Shown here in pieces: positions 16,877-25,711 of a stretch of DNA of 64,000 bases (positions within the stretch are counted from its first letter, which is position 1; the number at the start of each line of letters is the position of its first letter). Source of the DNA: Rhodopseudomonas sp. P2A-2r (GTDB lineage: Bacteria; Pseudomonadota; Alphaproteobacteria; Rhizobiales; Xanthobacteraceae); contig NZ_CP110389.1 of NCBI RefSeq assembly GCF_026015985.1, positions 3,442,001 to 3,506,000 of the forward strand, given 5' to 3'. Both the position numbers and the translations under genes were made by a program. Under the pieces are notes generated by a model that made no database searches, had not been told where the DNA came from, and saw nothing but the letters and a program-made list of their open reading frames with translations.

Positions 16877-18522
16877 ATGAATTCCACAATGCAGGCCTTG
16901 GCAGACGGCAAGGCCGACGAACCTAATGCGAATATCCCGGCCAAGGATAACCGCACCCACTTCGACTTCATCGTGTGCGGGGCAGGTTCCAGCGGCTCGG
17001 TCGTGGCGGCGAGACTTGCCGAGGACGGCAATGCGCGCGTCCTGCTTCTCGAGGCCGGAGGAGACGACAACTCCGAGTCGGTTTCGGAGCCGTCGCAGTG
17101 GCCTAGCAATCTCGGCAGTGAGCGGGATTGGGGTTTTGTCGGTGAGCCTGCACCCGGGCTCGATGGCCGACGGCTTCCCCTCAGCATGGGCAAAGGACTT
17201 GGCGGAGGCTCGAGCATCAACGTGATGGTGTGGGCGCGCGGCCATAAGGAAGACTGGGACCACTTCGCTGCCGAAGCCGGCGATGACGCGTGGGACTACG
17301 CCTCCGTGCTTGGTTACTACCGCCGCATCGAAGACTGGCGCGGATCCCCGGACAGCTTGCGCAGGGGCGTCGGCGGCCCGGTCTATGTGGCTCAGCCAGA
17401 TGCGCCTCAGCCGATCGCGCAGGCCTTGGTCGATGCGGCGGGCCTCATCGGCATTCCGGTCTTCGACAATCCCAACGGCGAGATGATGGAAAGCGCCGGC
17501 GGCGCATCGATTGCGGAACTGCGGATTCGCGGTGGCAAGCGGGAATCGGTGTTCCGCTCCTATGTTCACCCGATGATGACGAGACCGAACCTCACCGTTT
17601 TGACCGACGCTCTCGTCACGCGGCTGCTGTTCGAGGGCAAGAAGGTCGTCGGCGTCGAAGCCTCGGTCCACGGCGAGCGTCGTCAGTTTCGTGCACGATG
17701 CGAAACGGTGCTGTCGCTGGGAGCCGTCCATACGCCTAAGGTTCTCATGCAGTCGGGTATCGGTCCGCAGGATGAATTGCATGCCCACGGCATCCCCGTC
17801 GTCCAGGATCTTCCAGGTGTCGGCCGCAACCATCAGGATCACCTCGCGTTCGGCTGCACCTGGGCTTACCGCAAACCCGAAGACGTCGGCGGAAGCGGCT
17901 GCGAAGCGAAGCTGTATTGGAAGAGCGATTCCCGCCTTCGCCAACCGGATATCCTTCAGTGCCAGCTCGAGTTCCCGGTGCCGTCGCCGGCGGAGGCGGG
18001 CGTCGCGACGCCCGAACATGGCTGGACGATGTTCGCCGGGCTTGCGCAACCAAAAGCCGCGGTCGCCTGCGCCTGTCCGGACCAAATCCTCTCGATCCGG
18101 TCCTCATCGAGCCAAACTCCTTGAGCGAGCCCGAGGATATGGCTGCCGGGCTTGCGGCCGTGAAATTGTGCCGCGAGATCGGAAACAGCGCGGCGTTCAC
18201 TCCGCTGGTTCGCTGCGAAACTGCTCCGGGAAAAGGCTACCGATCGAGAATGGTCGACTTTTTGCGCAGGTCCGCAGTCACCTATTGGCACCAGTCCTGC
18301 ACGGCGAAGATGGGACGCGATCGCATGTCGGTCGTTGATCACCAACTCAGGGTGTACGGCATAGAGGGGCTCCGCATCGCTGACGCCTCGATCATGCCGC
18401 GCATCACCACCGGAAACACGATGGCGCCGTGCGTGGTGATCGGAGAACAGGCTGCGGACATGATTGGCGCGCGGCACGGACTGTCCCAGCCGCAAGGCGT
18501 CGGCCGCCTTCAGCAAGTTTGA
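16877..18522 (+). CDS. GMC family FAD-dependent oxidoreductase (frame broken at 18052-18055)
   Basis: Choline/alcohol/glucose-oxidase-type flavoenzyme of 548 residues after repair. The FAD-binding DFIVCGAGSSGSVVAARL is near the N-terminus, GKGLGGGSSINVMVW is the GMC signature, and the active-site region YWHQSCTAKMG and final GLRIADASIMPRITTGN are at the C-terminus. The first frame runs to a stop at 18124 but loses homology after 'GLAQPK'; the continuation (RGRLRLSGPNPLDPVLIEPN) is in the next frame. Restoring one A to the AAAA run at 18052-18055 joins them exactly. ATG 16877 has GGAGG 8 bases upstream. It either oxidises an alcohol as part of the island's pathway or, if the break is real, is a fresh pseudogene. 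Confidence 0.82.
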
Positions 18523-18649
18523 TTCAACCAGGCCGCTCTCGAAGCGGCGCGGGTCGTGGCGCGCATCCCGCATACGCCACGACCTTCCTTATCAACACGC
18601 AGCCCTCGTTCCACCTCTCGTGAGGATCAGGGAGCCATCGGGAATCGAT

Positions 18650-19474
18650 ATGCAAGTCACAACACAACACAAAATTCAGACGTCTCATGGCCGGATTGCG
18701 GTGGAGACGAGAGGCGAAGGCTTCCCCGTCGTGTTCATCCACGGAAATTCGGCGTGCCGGGAAGTTTTCCGGAAGCAGATCTCGTCACCACTGCTTGATG
18801 GATACCATTTGATCAGCTTTGACCTTCCGGGCCATGGCGCATCGGACGACGCGCCGGATAGCGATCGGACTTACTCTCGTCCTGGTTTGGCTGATCTGGT
18901 GGTGGAGCTGCTCGGAAAAATGGACATCAAGCGCGCCGCGATCGTCGGCGCTTCGCTGGGTGGGCATATAGCGATCGAGATGCTCGCCCGCTCCGGCATT
19001 TCTCAAGGACAGTTCCTGATAGGGACGCCAGCCGTAGGAGAAAATTTTGCGGAAGGGTTCCGCGGAAAGCCGTTGAACGGCCTGGCTTCGAGAGGCGAGC
19101 TCACTTCGGAGGAGGCGCAGCAATTCGCCAGGGCTGTCTTTGGAAACGACTTTGAGCCGTTCATGCAAATTGCGATCGAACGAACCGACCGGCAGTTTAG
19201 AAGCAAGCTCTTTGCTGCTGCAAAACAAGGGGCGGGCGTCAATCAACGCGAAATGCTGAATTTGACAAACACGTCGACGGCGATCGTGAACGGCGAGAAT
19301 GATCAGATCATCAACCTCGATTACGTCGACAGCGTTCCTTACGCGAACCTTTGGCGAGGGAAGTGTTTTCGCATTTCGAAAGCGACACATTCCGCTTTTT
19401 GGGAGGTTCCGCATGTTGTCAATCTTCTGCTTTCGGATTTTCTGAAAGAGCTGACGGGCAGGCGGAAGACCTAA
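18650..19474 (+). CDS. Alpha/beta hydrolase
   Basis: 274-residue cytoplasmic hydrolase: FPVVFIHGNSACREVF (oxyanion HGNS), ISFDLPGHGASDDAP, nucleophile elbow VGASLGGH, acid in VNGENDQIINLD and His in KATHSAFWE. It resembles C-C bond hydrolases and lactonase/esterase-type enzymes. The start at 18650 is chosen because domain homology begins directly after it and GGGA lies about 7 bases upstream; the open frame further upstream overlaps the GMC gene. Base composition is clearly more AT-rich than genes outside the island. It lies between an alcohol oxidase and a monooxygenase gene, fitting a catabolic role. Confidence 0.84.
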   Translation: MQVTTQHKIQTSHGRIAVETRGEGFPVVFIHGNSACREVFRKQISSPLLDGYHLISFDLPGHGASDDAPDSDRTYSRPGLADLVVELLGKMDIKRAAIVGASLGGHIAIEMLARSGISQGQFLIGTPAVGENFAEGFRGKPLNGLASRGELTSEEAQQFARAVFGNDFEPFMQIAIERTDRQFRSKLFAAAKQGAGVNQREMLNLTNTSTAIVNGENDQIINLDYVDSVPYANLWRGKCFRISKATHSAFWEVPHVVNLLLSDFLKELTGRRKT

Positions 19475-19581
19475 CTCGGTCAGCATCCACGCAAAGAAAA
19501 TGCCAGTGAAGCGACGCGCGCGAAGCCCATCGAAGGCGTCGCGGCGCGGGGCTTGATTCATCGGAAAATCGGACACATCAA

Positions 19582-20691
19582 ATGCGAATACTTATTGTGG
19601 GAGCCGGAATAGCTGGGTTGGCGATGCACCGAGCCTTGTCGCAACGTGGCTTCCAATCCAGCATCGTCGAGCGGAATAGCTTTGCCGGCGTCGGCGGGAC
19701 AGCGCTCTTTCTTCCCGGCAACGGGGTGAGAGCAATCGGGGAGTTGGGGTTGCTTGAGCCGCTCCTGAAGATCTCGCATCCGATCGCGTATCAGCGGTTC
19801 TTCGACGAGACCGGCCGTCTCTTGAATGAGATCAACGCGGATGAATTCTGGGCGCAGGTCGCACCATGCCGAACCATGAAGCGCTCTGCGCTTTGGGAGT
19901 TGCTGAGCGAGGGAGTGGGCGACGGTGTCATCCAGTATCGCCGCATCCTCGACATTGCGCAAAACAAGTACACCAGTCGCGTCACTTTTCAGGATGGTGG
20001 CATGGAGGAATACGATTTGATTATCGGCGCTGACGGGGTCAATTCGACTGTGCGAGAGTCGGTGTTCCCCGAGGCGCCGTCTCCTGAATATGCAGGAAAT
20101 GTCTGTTGGCGCTTCATTGTACCGAACGTCAGCGGGATCAGGGACTGGACCGTAATGCTGGGGACCAGGATGAGCCTGCTCGGCAAACCGGTATCATCTT
20201 CGGAGTTGTACGTTTACGCCGATCTATCTGCCGACGGCGCGCATCGCACGGTCTACTCGTCATCGACGCCGCTGAAGCCATTGTTCCAGGATATCGCGGG
20301 TCCGCTCTATTCCAGCCTGGAGTTGTCAACGCAAACGAAGGTCCACTTCGGGGAGTTGGTTCGCCTGCGGCTGGATAGCTGGTGCCGAAATCGCGTAGCG
20401 CTTGTCGGCGACGCAGCGCATGCATCGCCGCCCAGCATGGCTCAGGGTGCCAGCATGGCGGTGGAAGACGCGATCGTTCTCGCCAATGAACTCGCGGACA
20501 CTCTATGCGTCGATACTGCGCTCATGCGCTATGAAGCGCGTCGGAAAAGACGTGTCGACTGGGTCCACCGTCAATGTTCTTCGCGTGACACGATGCGCCG
20601 GTTTCCCCGTCGACTACGGAATGCGCTCTTGCGCTTCGGTGGAGCAAAACTTTACCAGCGGTCATATGGTCTCCTGAAGGGTCCGATCTGA
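19582..20691 (+). CDS. FAD-dependent monooxygenase (PHBH fold)
   Basis: 369-residue single-component flavoprotein hydroxylase. It starts directly with the Rossmann motif MRILIVGAGIAGLAMHRAL, has the DG motif LIIGADGVNSTVRE in the middle, and the GD motif RVALVGDAAHASPPSMAQGA near residue 280. This triad identifies class A flavin monooxygenases, which hydroxylate aromatic or polyketide-like substrates using NAD(P)H and oxygen. It lies about 110 bases after the alpha/beta hydrolase gene on the same strand and probably belongs to the same transcription unit. Substrate cannot be assigned. Confidence 0.88.
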   Translation: MRILIVGAGIAGLAMHRALSQRGFQSSIVERNSFAGVGGTALFLPGNGVRAIGELGLLEPLLKISHPIAYQRFFDETGRLLNEINADEFWAQVAPCRTMKRSALWELLSEGVGDGVIQYRRILDIAQNKYTSRVTFQDGGMEEYDLIIGADGVNSTVRESVFPEAPSPEYAGNVCWRFIVPNVSGIRDWTVMLGTRMSLLGKPVSSSELYVYADLSADGAHRTVYSSSTPLKPLFQDIAGPLYSSLELSTQTKVHFGELVRLRLDSWCRNRVALVGDAAHASPPSMAQGASMAVEDAIVLANELADTLCVDTALMRYEARRKRRVDWVHRQCSSRDTMRRFPRRLRNALLRFGGAKLYQRSYGLLKGPI

Positions 20692-20818
20692 TCATTGGTC
20701 CACGGGACGGGGAGGGAGTGCGGACGGCCACGATATTCCGTCGATCGCCAGCCCCCGTCCGATTTGCCACTCGACGCCGGCCCGGGCGGGCTTGATCTCA
20801 ACGGAAGGTTGCGACTGA

Positions 20819-21964
20819 GTGTCAGAAGCGGTTGGCAGAATTCACATTTCTTGCGAATTTTCGTTTTCTAACTATGTTCGATCCACAGCAGTGGATGATG
20901 ACGTGAAAGATGTCCTGACGACCGCCGAGGCCGCCCAGATGCTGGGCATTTCGACCCGTACGGCTCAGCTATGGGTGGAAACCGGGCAGCTGTCGTCTTG
21001 GAAAACGCCGGGCGGACACAGGCGAATACCGCGCCAGGCGGTGCTCAATGTGAAGGACCGTCCGGTCCAGCAGCATTTTGGCGTACGCGCCCACGCGATC
21101 ATATTTGCGGCGGAAGGGCGCGGGGCCGGGTGGCGTCATGCCGGGCTTCGCGGATTGGGCCTGCTCCTTCATATCTCGGAAGACGTGCAGACTGTTCGCG
21201 AGTGGCTGGCGCTGACCCCGCCGATGCTGATCGTGATTGAAGGCGCCGACGTAGCTGAGCGTAAAAGGCTTGTGGCCGCGCTGTACAACGACGTTCGTCT
21301 CAGCCAGACGACGATCGTCAGTCTGACCGCCACGCAGTCCGATCAACCTGTCCTGCTGGGACCGCAGCGTGTCCAGATTGGAATGTCGCCCGATGTCTCC
21401 GCAACGAGCGCAGCCGTCGTCGAGCACCTGATGCAGACCGGGCGCGACGAGGTTGAGCCCTCCACATTCCCCAAGCCCTGGAACGAACGCGCGCGGTTGG
21501 CCGCAGTGAGGCAATCCGGGCTGGTCGGATCGGCTCCCGATCCGGGCTTCGACAGGCTCGTCCGGCTGGCCGCATACGCCCTTCGGGCGCCTATTGCGAT
21601 GTTTACGCTCATCACCGAGGACGAACAGTGGTTCAAGTCGCGGACCGGTTTCGAGGGCGCCACCACACCTCGGGATTGGGCATTCTGCAACGAGACGCTG
21701 ATCGCCAATGAGCTTACTGTGATTGAAGATCTTTCGAAGTCTGCGAGCTTTTCACAGAGTCCGACGATAGCTCAGCCTTATGGCTTTCGCTTTTACGCCG
21801 GCGCTCCCGTTCGCGACCCGCTCGGGTTTGCTCTGGGTTCGACATGCGTCATCGACGTGGTGCCCAGGACGCTAAGCGAGAATGAGCGCGAAGCGCTTAC
21901 CACGATTGCAGACGCCGCATCCAACCTGATCAGGCTGCGGGCGCTGGAACAGGAAATCGCCTAG
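20819..21964 (+). CDS. Regulator with MerR/excisionase-type HTH and C-terminal GAF domain
   Basis: Up to 381 residues. An HTH_17/MerR-like DNA-binding segment (LTTAEAAQMLGISTRTAQLWVETG and TPGGHRRIPRQAVL) is at about residues 32-80. A middle segment (about 95-235) has alternating strands and helices that I cannot assign. A C-terminal GAF domain (about 240-380) includes RLVRLAAYALRAPIAMFTLI, DEQWFKSRTG and FYAGAPVRDPLGFALGSTCVID. GAF domains of this type resemble those in light- or redox-sensing proteins. The start is uncertain: GTG 20819, 20891 or 20903. It follows the oxidoreductase/hydrolase cluster on the same strand and may regulate it. No receiver or output enzyme domain is seen. Confidence 0.75.
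   Translation: MSEAVGRIHISCEFSFSNYVRSTAVDDDVKDVLTTAEAAQMLGISTRTAQLWVETGQLSSWKTPGGHRRIPRQAVLNVKDRPVQQHFGVRAHAIIFAAEGRGAGWRHAGLRGLGLLLHISEDVQTVREWLALTPPMLIVIEGADVAERKRLVAALYNDVRLSQTTIVSLTATQSDQPVLLGPQRVQIGMSPDVSATSAAVVEHLMQTGRDEVEPSTFPKPWNERARLAAVRQSGLVGSAPDPGFDRLVRLAAYALRAPIAMFTLITEDEQWFKSRTGFEGATTPRDWAFCNETLIANELTVIEDLSKSASFSQSPTIAQPYGFRFYAGAPVRDPLGFALGSTCVIDVVPRTLSENEREALTTIADAASNLIRLRALEQEIA
20851..20878 (+). promoter_or_regulatory. Possible promoter in front of the HTH-GAF regulator gene
   Basis: TTGCGA (20851-20856) and TATGTT (20873-20878) with a 16-base spacer lie in an AT-rich stretch. If used, transcription would start near 20885 and the regulator would begin at GTG 20891 or 20903 rather than 20819. 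Weak consensus match, read by eye. Confidence 0.3.
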
Positions 21965-22082
21965 TTGGATTCGAGTTCTCCGCGGCACGCGTGATGCCGG
22001 TGCGGCGCGCGGGCTGGACCGCGGCTTCGAAATCCGCCACATCTTCTGAAGCCGCAGCCGCCAATTCCGCAAAGAATGCCCC

Positions 22083-23288
22083 ATGCTTGAAACCACTCAC
22101 CGCCAGCGAGATCCAGGCCCTGCTGACGCCGTCCGCACGCAGCGACGTTCCCCCTTCATGGTGATGGACGTGATGGCCGCAGCCGCGCGCATCGAGGCTG
22201 CCGGCGGTCACGTGATTCACATGGAAGTCGGCCAGCCCGCCGCTGCCGCGCCAAAAGTGGCGATCGCCGCCGCGCAGGCGGCGCTGCAGGGCGGCCGGAT
22301 TGATTACACCTCGGCGCTCGGCATGCCCTCGCTGCGCGCGCGAATTGCCCGGCATTACCGCGATGCCTATGGCTGCGATGTCGACCCGGCGCGCATCATG
22401 GTCACCACCGGGTCGTCAGGCGGCTTCATCCTGGCCTTCCTGGCGATGTTCGAGCCCGGCGACCGCGTCGCGGTGACCGTGCCCGGCTATCCGCCGTACC
22501 GCCACATCCTGAAGGCGCTGGGCTGCGAGCCGGTGCTGATCGAGACCCATGCCGACACCCGCCACGCGCTGACCGGGGAGGCGCTGCTCGCGGCGCACCG
22601 CAAGACGCCGCTCAAGGGCGTGCTGGTGGCCAGTCCGGCCAATCCAACGGGCACCATGATGTCCCGCGAGGCGCTCACCGGCCTGATGGCCGCCGCCGAC
22701 AGCGCCGGCATCCGCTTCATCTCCGACGAAATCTATCACGGTCTCGATTACGCCTTCCCGGCGGTGACGGCCGCCGAACTGTCGCCAGATGCCCTGGTGA
22801 TCAACTCGTTCTCGAAATATTTCTGCATGACCGGCTGGCGGGTCGGCTGGATGGTGGTGCCCGAGCCGCTGGTGCGGCCGATGGAACGGCTGCAGCAGAA
22901 CCTGTCGATTTCGGTGCCAACCCTGTCGCAGATCGCCGCCGAGGCGGCGTTCGAGGGCCGCGCCGAGATGGAACTGGTCAAGCACGGCTACCAGGAGAAC
23001 CGCCGCATTTTGATCGCAGGTTTGCCGCAAGCCGGTCTCAACGATTTCCTGCCCGCCGACGGCGCCTTTTATCTCTATGCCGATGTGTCGAAATTCACGG
23101 CCGACAGTTTCGATTTCGCCAGGCAGATGCTGGAGCAGGCCCATGTCGCCGCGACTCCCGGCAGCGACTTCGATCCGATCCATGGCCGCTCCTACGTGCG
23201 CTTCTCCTATGCGCAGTCGAGCGACGACATGCACGAGGCGGTGGCGCGGATCAGCAAGTGGCTCAGGCAGGGCGGTCCGCGCGGCTGA
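22083..23288 (+). CDS. PLP-dependent aminotransferase, class I/II
   Basis: 401-residue fold-type I aminotransferase. Visible elements are MEVGQP and YTSALGMPSLR at the N-terminus, TTGSSGGFILAF (phosphate-cup region), VPGYPPYRHIL, the SPANPTGTM substrate loop, FISDEIYHGL with the Asp that contacts the pyridine nitrogen, and SFSKYFCMTGWRVGW with the Schiff-base lysine. The C-terminal Arg in RSYVRFSYAQ binds the substrate carboxylate. The start is not certain because no strong SD precedes 22083. The bioY gene follows closely. It may transaminate aspartate-, alanine- or aromatic-type amino acids. Confidence 0.9.
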   Translation: MLETTHRQRDPGPADAVRTQRRSPFMVMDVMAAAARIEAAGGHVIHMEVGQPAAAAPKVAIAAAQAALQGGRIDYTSALGMPSLRARIARHYRDAYGCDVDPARIMVTTGSSGGFILAFLAMFEPGDRVAVTVPGYPPYRHILKALGCEPVLIETHADTRHALTGEALLAAHRKTPLKGVLVASPANPTGTMMSREALTGLMAAADSAGIRFISDEIYHGLDYAFPAVTAAELSPDALVINSFSKYFCMTGWRVGWMVVPEPLVRPMERLQQNLSISVPTLSQIAAEAAFEGRAEMELVKHGYQENRRILIAGLPQAGLNDFLPADGAFYLYADVSKFTADSFDFARQMLEQAHVAATPGSDFDPIHGRSYVRFSYAQSSDDMHEAVARISKWLRQGGPRG

Positions 23289-23413
23289 CCCGCGCGAGGC
23301 CGGGTTGCCGCGCGGCCGAGTTAGACACGATAGCGGGCGCCATCACGCTCGCCTGGCAGGAGCAAAGCCTTTGTCGATCGTCCCGTCCCGCACCGCATCA
23401 ACCGATTGCCGCC

Positions 23414-23974
23414 GTGCTGTGGCCGAGCCGCGCCGATGGCGCCGCGGGCATTTTTCGCGCCGTCGTTCTGGCGGCGCTCGGCACGGCGCTGCTGGCGATT
23501 TCGGCAAAGATCAACCTGCCGCTGCCGTTCGTGCCGATGACGCTGCAGACGCTGGTGGTGCTGATGATCGGCGCCGCCTATGGCTGGCGGCTCGGCACGG
23601 CCACCGTGATCGCCTATCTCGCCGAGGGAGCCATGGGCCTGCCGGTGTTCGCGGGGCCGGTCGGCGGCCTCGCGCCGCTGCTCGGGCCGACCGCGGGCTA
23701 TCTGTTCGGCTTCATCGTCGCAGCCTTCGTGACTGGCTGGCTCAGCGAGCGCGGCGGGGATCGTTCGGTGCCGCGGCTGTTCGTGGCCATGGGGATCGGC
23801 CATATCGCGATTCTGGCGATGGGGTTCGGCTGGCTGGCGTTCGGCATGCATCTCGGCGTCGAGAAGGCATGGCTGGTCGGTCTGCTGCCGTTCGTGGCGG
23901 CGGCGCTGGTCAAGAACGCGCTCGGCGCGGCGTTGGTGCCCGCGGTTCGCCGCCTGGTGGACAGCCGTAGGTAA
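23414..23974 (+). CDS. bioY: Biotin transporter BioY (S component)
   Basis: Substrate-specific subunit of an ECF-type biotin importer. After the start the protein has six hydrophobic segments and the family hallmark AKINLPLPFVPMTLQTL, then GAAYGWRLGTATVIAYLAEG, GPTAGYLFGF and a C-terminal LLPFVAAALVKNALGAAL helix. From GTG 23414 it is 186 residues, near the usual BioY length. The frame is open back to 23258 without a good start. The best ribosome site, AGGAG at 23358-23362 before a TTG at 23371, is in a different frame, so an indel near the N-terminus is possible. No energising subunits (BioM/BioN) are adjacent. Confidence 0.85.
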   Translation: MLWPSRADGAAGIFRAVVLAALGTALLAISAKINLPLPFVPMTLQTLVVLMIGAAYGWRLGTATVIAYLAEGAMGLPVFAGPVGGLAPLLGPTAGYLFGFIVAAFVTGWLSERGGDRSVPRLFVAMGIGHIAILAMGFGWLAFGMHLGVEKAWLVGLLPFVAAALVKNALGAALVPAVRRLVDSRR

Positions 23975-24014
23975 CTGCCGACCACACGCGGATTTCCGGT
24001 GATATCCATCTAAT

Positions 24015-24041
24015 GCACCTCCGGCGGATTGCCGGAGGTGC
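24015..24041 (+). terminator. Hairpin after bioY
   Basis: Perfect 11-base stem GCACCTCCGGC / GCCGGAGGTGC with loop GGATT, 41 bases after the bioY stop and 53 bases before dctA. It lacks a T-run, so it is a terminator-like or 3'-protective structure rather than a certain intrinsic terminator. Confidence 0.45.
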
Positions 24042-24093
24042 GGCATTGTGTGCTATTGACCCGCAGTTCTAAAGATTGACGGGAGTAAATGTC

Positions 24094-25424
24094 ATGGCGG
24101 CGATCGCGACGACGGGGGCCCAGCCTCCGCGGCCAAACCTTGGTACAAGGTGCTCTATCTCCAGGTGCTGATCGCCATCGTGCTCGGCGTGATCGTCGGC
24201 TCGTTCTTTCCGGCCTTCGCCACCAACGACTGGATCAAGGCACTCGGCGACGGCTTCATCAAGCTGATCAAAATGGTGATCGCGCCGATCATCTTCTGCA
24301 CCGTGGTGTCGGGCATCGCGCACATCCAGGATGCCCGCAAGGTCGGCCGCGTCGGCGTCAAGGCGCTTGTCTACTTCGAGATCGTGTCGTCCTTTGCGCT
24401 GATCCTCGGCATGATCATGGGCAACGTGTTCCAGGTCGGCCACGGCCTGGTCACCAAGGTCGATGCCAACAACGCGGCCGTCGCCGGCTACGTCAAGCAG
24501 GCGGAAGCGCAGAAGTCGGTCGACTTCGTGCTCAACATCATTCCGGACAGCGTGGTCGGCGCCTTCGCCAAGGGCGACATACTGCAGGTGCTGCTGTTCG
24601 CGATCCTGTTCGGCTTCGCGCTAATGGCGCTGGGCGAGCGCGGCCACACCCTGCGTGACACGATCGATGACGTCTCGCATGCGATCTTCGGAGTCATCGC
24701 CATCGTCATGAAAGCGGCACCGATCGGCGCGTTCGGCGCGATGGCCTACACGATCGGAAAATTCGGCCCGGCGGCGCTGACCAATCTGATCAGCCTGATC
24801 GCGCTGTTCTACGGCACCGCGGCGCTGTTCGTTATCGTTGTGCTCGGGCTGATCGCGCGGGTGGTCGGCTTCAGCATCTTCAAGTTCATCGCTTACATCA
24901 AGGATGAGCTGCTGATCGTGCTCGGGACCAGCTCGTCGGAAAGCGCCTTGCCGCAGCTGATGGCCAAGCTGGAGCGGCTCGGCTGTTCGAAGTCGGTGGT
25001 CGGCCTTGTGGTTCCTACCGGCTATTCGTTCAACCTCGACGGCACCAACATCTACATGACGCTGGCGACATTGTTCATCGCCCAGGCTCTGGGCGTGGAC
25101 CTGACGTTCGGCCAGCAGATCACTATTTTGTTGGTGGCGATGCTGACCTCGAAGGGCGCCAGCGGCGTCACCGGCGCCGGTTTCATAACGCTGGCCGCGA
25201 CCCTGAGCGTGGTGGATCCGCGGCTGGTACCGGGCATGGCGATCGTGTTCTCGATCGACAAGTTCATGAGCGAGGTCCGCGCCCTCACCAACATCACCGG
25301 CAACGGCGTCGCCGCGGTGTTTGTATCGTGGTGGGAAGGCGAGCTCGACCACGACGTGATGCACGCCAACCTCAACAAGACGATCGATCCGTCGGATGTC
25401 GAGGTTGCCGTCACCACCGGCTGA
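24094..25424 (+). CDS. dctA: Dicarboxylate/amino acid:cation symporter, DctA family (frame broken near the start at 24114-24118)
   Basis: Inner-membrane C4-dicarboxylate symporter, 443 residues after repair. The hallmark elements are all present: [35 protein letters not shown] (re-entrant loop 1), [33 protein letters not shown] (re-entrant loop 2) and [17 protein letters not shown] at 24081-24085 serves ATG 24094, but that frame (MAAIATTG) differs from the body frame ([13 protein letters not shown]). Adding one G to the GGGGG run at 24114-24118 joins them into a normal DctA N-terminus. Without it the only in-frame start is a GTG at 24150 with no SD. An intrinsic terminator follows the stop. 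Confidence 0.88.
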
Positions 25425-25446
25425 TCTCAGATTGCTTCGGACAAAA

Positions 25447-25473
25447 GCCGCCCGGATCACCGGGCGGCTTTTT
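25447..25473 (+). terminator. Rho-independent terminator of dctA
   Basis: Nine-base GC stem GCCGCCCGG / CCGGGCGGC with loop ATCA followed by TTTTT at 25469-25473, 22 bases after the dctA stop. An A-run upstream makes it potentially bidirectional. The stem is identical to that of the rne terminator 220 bases away. Confidence 0.85.
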
Positions 25474-25660
25474 GCTGTCGGTGTCGCAGGCAGTGCGGAA
25501 CCCGTCATCCCGGGGCGTGAGCGGCGTTGGCCGCGAGCGAACCTTAGCCACTCCAATTGGAGTAACGGGGGATCTGGAGATGTTCAGAAAATCCCGAGGT
25601 TCCGGGTCTGCGTTAGCCGGCTTCGCGTCTGCCGCATCCCGAAACGACACTATGGGCCAC

Positions 25661-25693
25661 AAAAAAGCCGCCCGGTTTGCCGGGCGGCTTTTT
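25661..25693 (-). terminator. Rho-independent terminator of rne
   Basis: The same nine-base stem as the dctA terminator (25667-25675 / 25680-25688) with a four-base loop. Read leftward it ends in six T (25666-25661), 19 bases past the rne stop. On the plus strand it also has a T-tract, so it can work in both directions. The roughly 190 bases between the two terminators hold only degenerate REP-like sequence. Confidence 0.82.
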
Positions 25694-25711
25694 ACTGTTC
25701 AGGGAGTGAGC

